Origin: Actinokineospora auranticolor
GTDB taxonomy: Bacteria > Actinomycetota > Actinomycetes > Mycobacteriales > Pseudonocardiaceae
Direction: 5' to 3'
Length of the DNA stretch: 64,000 bases
Assembly (NCBI RefSeq): GCF_002934265.1
Contig: NZ_PTIX01000012.1
Span: forward strand, 163,798-227,797
Part shown: piece after piece, positions 56,197-63,791 of the stretch
How the letters are laid out: each line of letters begins with the position of its first letter
Numbering within the stretch: position 1 is the stretch's first letter
Position numbers and translations under genes: made by a program
The notes under the pieces: model-generated
Database searches by the model: none
Told to the model about the DNA's origin: nothing
The model's input: only the letters and a program-made list of their open reading frames with translations

Positions 56197-57459
56197 TCAG
56201 GCGATCGGTTCGATGACCTCGAGGCCCAGGTACGGGCGCAGTGCCGCCGGGACCACCACGGAGCCGTCGGCCTGCTGGTGGTTCTCCAGGATGGCCACCA
56301 GCCAGCGGGTCGTCGCGCCGGTGCCGTTCAGGGTGGCCACGACCTGGGGCTTGCCGTTCTCGTCGCGGTAGCGGATGTTGAGCCTGCGGGCCTGGAAGGT
56401 CGTGCAGTTCGACGTCGAGGTCAGTTCGCGGTACGACTGCTGCGTCGGCACCCACGCCTCCGTGTCGAACTTGCGGGCCGCGCTGGTGCCTAGGTCGCCG
56501 GTGGCGGTGTCGATGACCCGGTACGGCACCTCGATCTTGGCCAGCAGCTCCTTCTCCCACGCCAGCAGCCGCTGGTGTTCGGCGGCGGCGTCGGCGGGAG
56601 CGCAGTAGGTGAACAGTTCGATCTTGTCGAACTGGTGCACGCGGATGATGCCGCGGGTGTCCTTGCCGTACGAGCCCGCTTCCCGGCGGAAGCAGGTCGA
56701 CCAGCCCGCGTACCGGCGCGGGCCCGCGGACAGGTCGAGGATCTCGTCGGCGTGGTAGCCGGCGAGCGGGACCTCGGAGGTGCCGACCAGGTAGAGGTCG
56801 TCCTCCTCCAGCCGGTAGATCTCGCTGGCGTGCGCGCCGAGGAAGCCGGTGCCCGCCATGATCTCCGGGCGCACCAGCACCGGCGGGACCATCAGGCTGT
56901 ACCCGGCTTCGGTGGCCTGCGCGGCGGCGAGGTTGAGCAGGGCGAGCTGCAGCCGCGCGCCGATGCCGGTCAGGAAGTAGAACCGCGAGCCGGACACCTT
57001 GGCGCCGCGCTCCATGTCGAGCGCGCCGAGGCGGACGCCCAGGTCCAGGTGGTCGAGCGGGGTGAAGTCGAACTCGCGCGGGGTGCCGACGTGTTCGAGG
57101 ACGGTGTAGTCGTCCTCGCCGCCGACCGGGGCCGCTGTGTCGACGAGGTTCGGCAGCGCGCGGTGGGCCTGGTCGAGTTCCTTCTCGGCCTCGGACTGCT
57201 CGGCCTCGGCCGCCTTGACCTCGGCGGCCAGCTCCTTGCCCTTGGCCAGCAGCGCGTCGCGCTCCTCGCCGCGCGCCTTGCCGACCTGCTTGCCGAACTG
57301 CTTCTGCTCGGCCCGCAAGGTGTCCGCGCGGGAAACCGCGGACCGCCTGCGCTCGTCGGCGGACAGCAGGGCGTCGACCGCCCCCCCGTCCTCGCCTCGG
57401 GCGCGCTGCGACGCGCGCACGGCCTCCGGGTCCTCGCGCAGCACCTTCAAGTCAATCAC
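56197..57459 (-). CDS. serS: seryl-tRNA synthetase
   Basis: 420-aa class II aminoacyl-tRNA synthetase. N-terminal coiled-coil arm (about 25-105) that reads the long variable arm of tRNA-Ser; catalytic domain with motif 2 [20 protein letters not shown] and motif 3 [18 protein letters not shown], plus [14 protein letters not shown] at 57459. Two tRNA-Ser genes are also in the window but not adjacent. Position relative to the Rv3835/Rv3836 homologues matches mycobacteria. Confidence 0.96.
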   Translation of the reverse strand: MIDLKVLREDPEAVRASQRARGEDGGAVDALLSADERRRSAVSRADTLRAEQKQFGKQVGKARGEERDALLAKGKELAAEVKAAEAEQSEAEKELDQAHRALPNLVDTAAPVGGEDDYTVLEHVGTPREFDFTPLDHLDLGVRLGALDMERGAKVSGSRFYFLTGIGARLQLALLNLAAAQATEAGYSLMVPPVLVRPEIMAGTGFLGAHASEIYRLEEDDLYLVGTSEVPLAGYHADEILDLSAGPRRYAGWSTCFRREAGSYGKDTRGIIRVHQFDKIELFTYCAPADAAAEHQRLLAWEKELLAKIEVPYRVIDTATGDLGTSAARKFDTEAWVPTQQSYRELTSTSNCTTFQARRLNIRYRDENGKPQVVATLNGTGATTRWLVAILENHQQADGSVVVPAALRPYLGLEVIEPIA

Positions 57460-57506
57460 GGTTCGTGAGCGTAGTCGGCCCGCTGCGGGGCGCGCGCCCG
57501 ACATAC

Positions 57507-57543
57507 CACCGGGGGCCACCGCGCGTGGCGATGGCCCCCGGTG
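57507..57543 (-). terminator. terminator after DUF350 gene
   Basis: CACCGGGGGCCA (57507-57518) pairs with TGGCCCCCGGTG (57532-57543), 12 bases beyond the DUF350 gene stop. Confidence 0.7.
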
Positions 57544-57555
57544 CGAAGAGCGCTA

Positions 57556-58026
57556 CTACGAGATGGCGACGGCCACGATCAGGCCGAGCGCGATGTGCGC
57601 CGCGGCCACGACCACGCTGGCCGGGGCGAACTTCTCGTCGTCGATGGTCTGGCCGATGTCGAGGCGGGTGACCCACTCCAGGGTCCGCACCGCGAGCACC
57701 TGCACGATGATGCCGATCAGGCCGTAGACCACCGAGGTGATCAGGCCCGCGGTCAGGTCGTTGGCCGAGAAGAAGATCGCCACGACGATGATCAGCGCCA
57801 TGCTGAGCATGCCGGAGGCGGTGATGATCACGGCGTTGGGCTTGCCGGTGCGGACCAGCTCGGAGAGCTTGCCCGGAGTGGTCCAGTCGATGGCGTAGAA
57901 GCCGATCAGCATCAGGACCAGGCCGATGATGGCGTAGAGGGCGATCGCGCCGATGCCCTTACCCAGGTCGGCGCCGAAGCCTGCGGGGAGCGCCAGGTTC
58001 GTCACCGCGGCGAGCTGACTGGTCAC
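57556..58026 (-). CDS. DUF350 (YjfL-like) membrane protein
   Basis: 156-aa protein with four membrane helices, DUF350 family, compare E. coli YjfL. The pattern is two repeats, with the TPGKLSELVRTGKPNAVI loop and IIVQVLAVRTLEWVTRLDIG. GTG at 58026. Third gene downstream of the YgiB-like and glutathionylspermidine-synthetase-like genes, the same trio as yjfL-yjfM-yjfC in E. coli. Function unknown; proposed membrane partner of that system. Confidence 0.85.
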   Translation of the reverse strand: MTSQLAAVTNLALPAGFGADLGKGIGAIALYAIIGLVLMLIGFYAIDWTTPGKLSELVRTGKPNAVIITASGMLSMALIIVVAIFFSANDLTAGLITSVVYGLIGIIVQVLAVRTLEWVTRLDIGQTIDDEKFAPASVVVAAAHIALGLIVAVAIS

Positions 58027-58087
58027 GAGTCCTCCATGGACGTGCCGGTGGAGCGGTTGTGGTCGGGGAGGTCCCCGGGACGGGTAC

Positions 58088-59251
58088 TCACTGCGGGATC
58101 CGGTGCGGGACGAAGGCGGCGCCGTCGTCGGTGACCAGTCCCGAGGTCTCGCGGATGCCGAGCCCGGCCGCGCCGTCGCCGACGATCCACGCGCCCAGCG
58201 CGGGCCGGTAGCCGTCGAACTCGGGCAGCGGGTCGAACGCCTGGTAGACGTAGCCCTCGGCGCCGTAGACGCCGCCGGTCTGGGTCTCGTAGCCGGTGGC
58301 CACGATCTGCACGTTGCTGCCCTCGCGGCCCAGCTTCGGCTTGCGCACGTACTCGGTGAGCAGGCCGGGTTCGTCGAGGAAGGCGGGCAGCAGGTTCGGG
58401 TGCCCGGGGTACATCTCCCACAGCACCGCGAGGATGGCCTTGTTGGACAGCAGCATCTTCCACAGCGGCTCGACCCACAGGGTGCGCGGCTGCGACTCCA
58501 CCACGCGGGTGCCGAAGTCCTCGGCCACGACCCACTCCCACGGGTAGAGCTTGTTCACCGTGGCCATCGGCGACTCGGCGAGGTCGACGAACCGGTTGAG
58601 CGCGCTGTCCCAGCCGATGTCCTCGATGGCCAGGCCGACGGTGTCCAGTCCGGCCTCGGCCGCGGTCTCCTGCAGGTAGGCGGTGGTCAGGTGGTCCTCG
58701 CCGGTCGGGTCGGCCGACGACCAGGTGAAGTGCACCTCGTTGGACGGCAGCAGCGCCGCCACCTCGCCCCACCGCTCGACCAGCCGCTCGTGCAGCGAGT
58801 TCCACTGGTCGTCGTCGGGGTAGACCTCGGTCTTCCAGTACCACTGCACGACGGCCGCTTCCAGCAGGGAGGTCGGGGTGTCGGCGTTGTACTCGAGCAG
58901 CCGGGCCGGGCCGGAGCCGTCGTAGCGCAGGTCGAAGCGGCCGTACACGTGCGGGTCGCGGCGCTTCCAGGACTCGGCGATGTGCGGCCAGGTCCACTCG
59001 GGGATGCCGAAGGCGCGGTAGCGCTCGGTCAGCACGATGTTGTCGACCGCTTCGAGGCACATCGAGTGCAGCAGTTCGACGTCGGCTTCGAGCGAGAGCA
59101 CCTCGTCCATGTCGAAGGCGTAGTGCACCGACTCGTCCCAGTACGGGCGGGAGCCGCCGTCGCCGTAGCGGGCGGGGCTGCCGAACACCAGGCCCTGCGA
59201 CTCGATCTTGGCCCGCCAGTCCGGTCGGGGGGTGGAGCGTTCCCGACGCAC
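58088..59251 (-). CDS. glutathionylspermidine-synthetase-like ATP-grasp ligase (YgiC/YjfC family)
   Basis: 387-aa protein homologous to the synthetase domain of Gss (YgiC/YjfC type), an ATP-grasp C-N ligase that in this subfamily has no defined substrate. Conserved segments: PYWDESVHYAFDMDE, EWTWPHIAESWKRRDPHVYG, GRFDLRYDG, LLEYNADTPTSLLEAA, VRKPKLGREGSNVQIV. No amidase domain. GTG at 59251 abuts the stop of the YgiB-like gene. Confidence 0.88.
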   Translation of the reverse strand: MRRERSTPRPDWRAKIESQGLVFGSPARYGDGGSRPYWDESVHYAFDMDEVLSLEADVELLHSMCLEAVDNIVLTERYRAFGIPEWTWPHIAESWKRRDPHVYGRFDLRYDGSGPARLLEYNADTPTSLLEAAVVQWYWKTEVYPDDDQWNSLHERLVERWGEVAALLPSNEVHFTWSSADPTGEDHLTTAYLQETAAEAGLDTVGLAIEDIGWDSALNRFVDLAESPMATVNKLYPWEWVVAEDFGTRVVESQPRTLWVEPLWKMLLSNKAILAVLWEMYPGHPNLLPAFLDEPGLLTEYVRKPKLGREGSNVQIVATGYETQTGGVYGAEGYVYQAFDPLPEFDGYRPALGAWIVGDGAAGLGIRETSGLVTDDGAAFVPHRIPQ

Positions 59252-59923
59252 TCAGCTGCCCCCGCTCTTGCCGCCGCCGCTGACGCCGAGGCCGCCGCGC
59301 GAAACGGACTTGCCGGAGCTGGTCTTGACCGAGGTGTCGGCGGACGGGGCCACGTAGGTCCCGCCGGTGGCCTTCTGGCCCACGGACCCGGAACCGCCGT
59401 AGTTGTAGCGGTAGGAACTTCCACCGATGTAGATGAACCCGCCGCTGTGGTAGCCACCGTGCGAGGTGGCGTAGCCGTCGTCGCAGTAGTCGTCGTCGAC
59501 GACGACGCCGTTCCCGTCGACGCAGCGCGCGGTCACCTCGTCCGGTGTGGACGCGGCGTAGATCACGGCGACCAGCGCCACGACGCCGACGGTGACCCCG
59601 GAGCCGATGAGGAGGCGCTTGCGCTTCTTGCGCTTGCGCTCGGCCTCGTCGATCGCGGCCTGCTCCTCCTCGCGCTGCTTGCGCAGGGCCTCCCGGCGGG
59701 CGCGTTGTTCGGCGACCGAGGGTTGCTTCGGCTTGGTGGTGCCGTCCTGGTAGTTGACCGATCCGCGCTTGCGCGGCTCGGTCGCGCCCTCCTCGGCCTC
59801 GGGCGGCACGTACGGCGGCGGGCTCGATTCGCCCCCCGCCGGGCCGTCGACCTGCGGTTTCGGCTCTGGCTCCGCGGGGACCGGCCGGTCGCCGGGGTCC
59901 TGCGGCCTGTCGTTGTCAGTCAT
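59252..59923 (-). CDS. YgiB/DUF1190-like membrane-anchored Gly-rich protein
   Basis: 223-aa protein. About 65 acidic/Pro-rich residues, a basic Lys/Arg/Glu coiled stretch (70-103), one membrane helix (LLIGSGVTVGVVALVAVIYAA, 104-124 region), then an extracytoplasmic domain rich in Gly, Tyr and Ser with CVDGNGVVVDDDYCDDGY. The CVD...YCDDGY and RGGLG pieces recall YgiB/YjfM (DUF1190), and the operon order supports that. ATG at 59923 immediately precedes the ATP-grasp gene in one operon. Confidence 0.75.
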   Translation of the reverse strand: MTDNDRPQDPGDRPVPAEPEPKPQVDGPAGGESSPPPYVPPEAEEGATEPRKRGSVNYQDGTTKPKQPSVAEQRARREALRKQREEEQAAIDEAERKRKKRKRLLIGSGVTVGVVALVAVIYAASTPDEVTARCVDGNGVVVDDDYCDDGYATSHGGYHSGGFIYIGGSSYRYNYGGSGSVGQKATGGTYVAPSADTSVKTSSGKSVSRGGLGVSGGGKSGGS

Positions 59924-60055
59924 GTACCACTCCCGGGGCGCACCCTAGCTGACCAGCGCCATCGACACCGGATGTTTGTCCTGATCGCAACCTGGGTGCC
60001 TCCCGTTCCGCTCCCGTGGCCGCGCCCGGGGAGCGGACACGGCATCATGGAGTAG

Positions 60056-61024
60056 ATGTCTGGACGCGGCGACTGGTTTCGGTCGAATGACCCGACGGCG
60101 AGGACTCGGCTGATCATGGCCGGGGCGTTCGTCGGATCGCTGCTGCTCATGGGCAGCAGCACGGTGTTCTCGTGGCCCGTGAAACTGGGCTCCGCGCCGG
60201 TCAGCGCGGAGGAGGAGCGCCAGGCGGCGTTCGACTCGCCCGCGGGCAGCTGTCTGACGTGGACACCGCCGGACGGAACGGACATGAAGCGCGTCGACTG
60301 CGCGCAGCCCCACCTGTTCGAGGTGACGAGCAACGTCGACATCACCGGCGACTACCCGCCGGACGTGGCCCCACCCGACCTGGCGCGCTGGCAGCAGATC
60401 GCGAAGGCCAAGTGCACCCCGGGGGTGACGGCGTACCTGGGCGGCAAGCTGGACCCGTTCGGGAAGTACACGGTCAACGCGCTGAAGCCGAGCGAGGCCC
60501 AGTGGCAGGACGGCGACCGGAAGCTGCGGTGCGGTGTGCAGCGCACCACACCGTCGGGGGGGCTGCTGACGAGCACGGGTTCAGCCGCCGACGCGGACCA
60601 GTCCAATGTGCACGAACCGGGCACCTGCCTCGCACTGGACAACCAGAAGATCGGCGACCCGCTCCCGTGCGACCAGGAGCACGCGTACGAGATCGTGGGC
60701 ACCGTGGACCTGGGTTCGGCCTTCCCGGGCGACTCGCCGACGAAGGACGCCCAACTGGAGAAGGCCGGTGAACTCTGCGTCGAGGTCACCAACACCTACA
60801 CCGGCGGCACCGACCTCGCGGCGAAGGGCCTGACCCCGTACGCGGACGCCCTGGAACCCGAGAGCTGGGCGGCGGGCTCGCGCAAGGTCGACTGCAAGGT
60901 GGGCGCCCGCCTGGCCGACGGCTCGGGCCTGGCCCCGGTCACCAACAGCGTCCGCGGCACCCCGACCGAGTCGACCGCGCCGACCACCACCACCCCCGCC
61001 CCCACCACGACCCCGACGGGCTGA
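60056..61024 (+). CDS. septum-formation family membrane protein (Rv3835-like)
   Basis: 322-aa protein: short cytoplasmic start, one membrane helix (about 19-40), then two 'septum formation' (PF13845-type) repeats, about 55-160 and 180-275, each with conserved Cys pairs (SCLTWTPPD...VDCAQPHLFEV and TCLALDNQ...LPCDQEHAYEI). Ends in a Thr/Pro-rich tail. ATG at 60056. Stop is 9 bases before the metallopeptidase start, and the same pair (Rv3835-Rv3836) follows SerS in mycobacteria. Probably acts in the wall. Confidence 0.87.
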   Translation: MSGRGDWFRSNDPTARTRLIMAGAFVGSLLLMGSSTVFSWPVKLGSAPVSAEEERQAAFDSPAGSCLTWTPPDGTDMKRVDCAQPHLFEVTSNVDITGDYPPDVAPPDLARWQQIAKAKCTPGVTAYLGGKLDPFGKYTVNALKPSEAQWQDGDRKLRCGVQRTTPSGGLLTSTGSAADADQSNVHEPGTCLALDNQKIGDPLPCDQEHAYEIVGTVDLGSAFPGDSPTKDAQLEKAGELCVEVTNTYTGGTDLAAKGLTPYADALEPESWAAGSRKVDCKVGARLADGSGLAPVTNSVRGTPTESTAPTTTTPAPTTTPTG

Positions 61025-61033
61025 GGCGTGGAC

Positions 61034-61372
61034 ATGCCGCGCGACCGGTTCGAAGAGCTGGTCGCCGAAGCCCTGGACGAGATCCCCCGGGAGCTGGCGA
61101 AGGCGATGGACAACGTGGTGGTCCTGGTCGAGGACCGCGACCCGCACGACCCGACCCTGCTGGGCCTCTACCACGGGATCGCGCTGACGGAACGGACATC
61201 GCTGTACAGCGGTGCGCTGCCGGACCGGATCTTCATCTACCGGGAAGCGATCCTCGACATCTGCGAAACGGAAGATGACGTGGTCGAGGAGGTGGCAATT
61301 ACCGTCGTACACGAAATTGCCCACCACTTCGGAATAGACGACGCAAGACTTCACGAATTGGGCTGGGGCTAG
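61034..61372 (+). CDS. zincin-like metallopeptidase (Rv3836-like)
   Basis: 112-aa compact metallopeptidase of the PF06262 type, with the zinc motif HEIAHHFGIDD (HExxHxxxxxD). Also the family's DRFEELVAEALDEIPRELAK start. ATG at 61034 has GAGG seven bases before it; GTG 61028 is also possible. Co-transcribed with the septum-formation protein. Stop lies 15 bases before the first gene of the deaminase operon. Confidence 0.88.
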   Translation: MPRDRFEELVAEALDEIPRELAKAMDNVVVLVEDRDPHDPTLLGLYHGIALTERTSLYSGALPDRIFIYREAILDICETEDDVVEEVAITVVHEIAHHFGIDDARLHELGWG

Positions 61373-61387
61373 CTACCCTCGGCCTCG

Positions 61388-61528
61388 ATGTCCATCGAGA
61401 CCGAACTCGACGCCCTACGGACAACCCAAACCCAACTCCGCCGCCTGGCTCAGGCGGTCGGAGCAGCTGAAGCACACCTGAACGAGACCATCTACGGGGT
61501 TCTGGCAGTCCTGGGCAAAGCCGAGTGA
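61388..61528 (+). CDS. 46-aa helical partner of the deaminase toxin
   Basis: Small acidic helical protein, MSIETELDALRTTQTQLRRL to start and VLAVLGKAE at the end. Its stop overlaps the GTG of the deaminase gene (GTGA), so it is translated with it. It has no known domain; the heptad-like spacing suggests a coiled coil. By analogy with short helical genes upstream of secreted toxins it may be a chaperone or secretion adaptor, which is inference. Confidence 0.65.
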   Translation: MSIETELDALRTTQTQLRRLAQAVGAAEAHLNETIYGVLAVLGKAE

Positions 61529-62124
61529 TCCTCACCCTTGAGGCGATCCAGGCCAGGTTCGTCGAACTACGCGACCTCCTCACCCGAACCGACCACCAAC
61601 TCTCAACAGCAATCGCCCACCACGCCGGCACCACCACACCACCGCCCCCGGCCGCCCCCACCCCGTCATACACCGAGAACAAACACGGAGACCGGTACCC
61701 CGAAGAAGCAAACCCCTACCACGACTGGCTCCCACCAAGAGTCAGCCGAACCGACGTGAACCCACCGATGACCGGCTACGTTTTCCTCAACGGCCGGAGC
61801 ACCGGAGAAATCGGCGCGACTCGCTTCGACCCATGGGCAGAAGCCATGGTAGAAAGGCTCGAAGAACTCGACCTTCCCGACGCGATTGACATTCACCACC
61901 ATGTAGAAATGAAGGTGGTAATAATGCAGATCCAGAACGGGGCAACACACGGACAGGTGATCATCAATCACGCCCCCTGCGGCACCCGACGGAGAAGCCC
62001 GAGACCTACCTGCGACAGCACGCTACCCAAAGTTCTCCCAACAGGGTATAGCATGACGGTGTTGGGAACCGACGCCAGCGGCAATCCATTCAAGAAGACA
62101 TACCACGGAAGGGCACCCAGGTGA
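61525..62124 (+). CDS. SCP1.201/DddA-type deaminase toxin
   Basis: 199-aa protein. Residues 1-30 helical, 31-60 Thr/Pro/Ala linker, about 82-195 a deaminase domain of the SCP1.201-like family that includes the DNA cytosine deaminase DddA. Catalytic features: HVE with His126 and Glu128 in the HHHVEMK strand, then Pro151-Cys152 and Cys163 as zinc ligands, and LPTGYSMTVLGTD, the usual end strand. The Cys152-Cys163 gap is wider than a simple PCxxC. GTG at 61525 and GTGA overlap with the immunity gene. No secretion signal; probable polymorphic toxin against rival cells. Target nucleic acid untested. Confidence 0.78.
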   Translation: MILTLEAIQARFVELRDLLTRTDHQLSTAIAHHAGTTTPPPPAAPTPSYTENKHGDRYPEEANPYHDWLPPRVSRTDVNPPMTGYVFLNGRSTGEIGATRFDPWAEAMVERLEELDLPDAIDIHHHVEMKVVIMQIQNGATHGQVIINHAPCGTRRRSPRPTCDSTLPKVLPTGYSMTVLGTDASGNPFKKTYHGRAPR

Positions 62125-62555
62125 CCGCCGAGCAGATGCCTCTTCTCGAAGAGGAATTCATCGCAATTGATGAGATCGCCCAGGGCGTCGATTTGGTTGC
62201 CGCCGTGCGCGAACTGAACGACAGCGGGGTGAAGAAGCCCTGGGCGTGGGTGCTCGCTTCGAATTGGGAAGAACTGGGCGAGGGTGAGATCCGGAGTTCG
62301 ATGATGTTCGGCGTGAACAACGATCGCGGGATTCTCGCATGGCGACAGGGGTGGGAAGCATCCGTGCCGACCATCGGCGTAGGGACAGAATGGACGACCG
62401 TATACCTCGGTGGGATGTACGACTCGTCCGCCCAGCCAGGGTCTGATGTGCCGATCGAGATCGTTTACCAGGCTGTCGAGGAGTACTTGGCCACCCGAGA
62501 GCGACCCACGTGTGTGGAGTGGCGGCGCGGAGAGATCGCGCCCAGGCGCCGATGA
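62121..62555 (+). CDS. Imm1-family immunity protein (full-length copy)
   Basis: 144-aa protein with the Imm1 hallmark end RPTCVEWRRGEI and the preceding YQAVEEYLAT; the middle has FGVNNDRGILAWRQGWEASV and GTEWTTVYLGG. Imm1 proteins are known partners of SCP1.201-like deaminases. GTG at 62121 overlaps the toxin's stop (GTGA), giving coupled expression. Cytoplasmic, expected to block the toxin's active site. Confidence 0.82.
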   Translation: MTAEQMPLLEEEFIAIDEIAQGVDLVAAVRELNDSGVKKPWAWVLASNWEELGEGEIRSSMMFGVNNDRGILAWRQGWEASVPTIGVGTEWTTVYLGGMYDSSAQPGSDVPIEIVYQAVEEYLATRERPTCVEWRRGEIAPRRR

Positions 62556-62842
62556 GCACGGAGCCGATTTCCCTCCTTAGATTCGAGTGCATGGCGATCG
62601 ACGAAAACGACCGTGGGATTCTCTGCCGGGAGCAGGGGATGGAGGCGTATGTGCCGACCATCGGCGTGGGCGACGAGTGGACGAGCGCGTACCTCGCCGG
62701 ACTGCACGAATCGCCCGCCCAGCCTGGGTCCGATGTGCCGGTGGAGGTTGTCTACCAGGCGGTTGGGGAGTATTTGGCTACCCGGGCACGACCCACGTGC
62801 GTGGAGTGGCGGCGCGAGGAGGTCATGCCCGGGTATATGTGA
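62552..62842 (+). CDS. second Imm1 copy with internal deletion
   Basis: 96-aa paralogue of the preceding gene; ATG at 62552 overlaps its stop (ATGA). It aligns from FECMAIDE (like FIAIDE in copy 1) straight to NDRGILCREQGMEAYVPTIG, skipping about 50 residues, then runs colinear to RPTCVEWRREEV. So the first half of the Imm1 fold is mostly missing. Could still be a decoy or a decaying duplicate. Confidence 0.75.
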   Translation: MSTEPISLLRFECMAIDENDRGILCREQGMEAYVPTIGVGDEWTSAYLAGLHESPAQPGSDVPVEVVYQAVGEYLATRARPTCVEWRREEVMPGYM

Positions 62843-62848
62843 GGGTGG

Positions 62849-63022
62849 TTAGACCTCGGACAAGAACTTCTGCCACTCGGTGTGGCCGAAGCGGAGTGCG
62901 GGGCCTTCGTTCTGCTTGCTGTCCCGGGTGAGGACGGTGGTCGGGTTCAGGAATGCCACCTCGACGCAATTGGCTGTGCCGCACCGGCTGCTCTTGCGCC
63001 AACTAGCCTCGGGTCGCTTCAT
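62849..63022 (-). CDS. DUF397 protein
   Basis: 57-aa DUF397 protein: SWRKSSRCGTANCVEVAF start and LRFGHTEWQKFLSEV end. ATG at 63022 overlaps the end of the DUF5753 regulator by 20 bases. DUF397/DUF5753 pairs occur many times in actinobacterial genomes and act in developmental or stress regulation, sometimes as toxin-antitoxin-like partners. Confidence 0.92.
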   Translation of the reverse strand: MKRPEASWRKSSRCGTANCVEVAFLNPTTVLTRDSKQNEGPALRFGHTEWQKFLSEV

Positions 63023-63791
63023 CTAGAAAGTCCTTCCCTGCTTGCCGGATCCACGCGACGCTCGTCTTTTCGTCGAGGGCTGCCGTCCAGATGCGCTGGA
63101 AGGCCGTGGAGTAGTTGTCGATCTCGTCTGGCTTGTCGAGGTAGAGATCGCCGGAGAAGTTTTCCACATGGACGACCGGGGGCTCTCTGTCGGTGTCTCC
63201 GGGGAAGCGGAACAGGATGAACGGCCCGGTGACCAGGCCGTGGTTCATGCCTGCGCCGAACGGCATGACTCGCATGGAGACGTTGTCCAACTCGGCAGCT
63301 GCCGCCAAGTGGAGGAGCTGTTCGCCCATCACCGCCGGCCCACCGACCGGACGGCGCAGGATGGTTTCGGCCAGCACCACCGAGATCGTGGGACGCGCGG
63401 TCGTCCGGGCGAGCAACGGTTGTCGCGCCAGCCGCAACGTCACGCGGCGGTCCAACTCTTCATCGCTCCACTTGCCGTTGTGGGAGCTGATTATGTTGCG
63501 CGCGTAGTCAGGGGTCTGGAAGAGGCCGGGAACCACGTCCGACTGGAACCACTGCAGTGAAGAGGCAGCCTCCTCCAAACCGATGTAGAGCGCGAACCCG
63601 TCCGGGATCGAATCGCTGTACGCGTGCCACCAGCCATGGCTTTTGGTCTTCTTGGCCAGGCTCTTGAGCATCTCCGTCACCTCGGCCGACGCGCCGTACA
63701 CGCGGCACATCGCCTCAGCGTCGAGGCTGCGCATGGAGGTCTGCCCGGTCTCGATGCGCCAGAGCTTGGCCTCCGACCCAATGCCACTAAC
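63003..63791 (-). pseudogene. DUF5753 (XRE-type) regulator truncated in the HTH
   Basis: The C-terminal DUF5753 ligand domain is complete (FQSDVVPGLFQTPDYAR, LARTTARPTISVVLAET, MPFGAGMNHGL, SVAWIRQAGKDFL). Upstream, the frame still reads SEAKLWRIETGQTSMRSLDA, the end of the helix-turn-helix, but meets an in-frame TAA at 63792-63794. The first ~45 residues of the HTH are missing. An ATG at 63734 could give a 243-aa HTH-less protein. Truncation coincides with transposase-like DNA. Confidence 0.75.
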
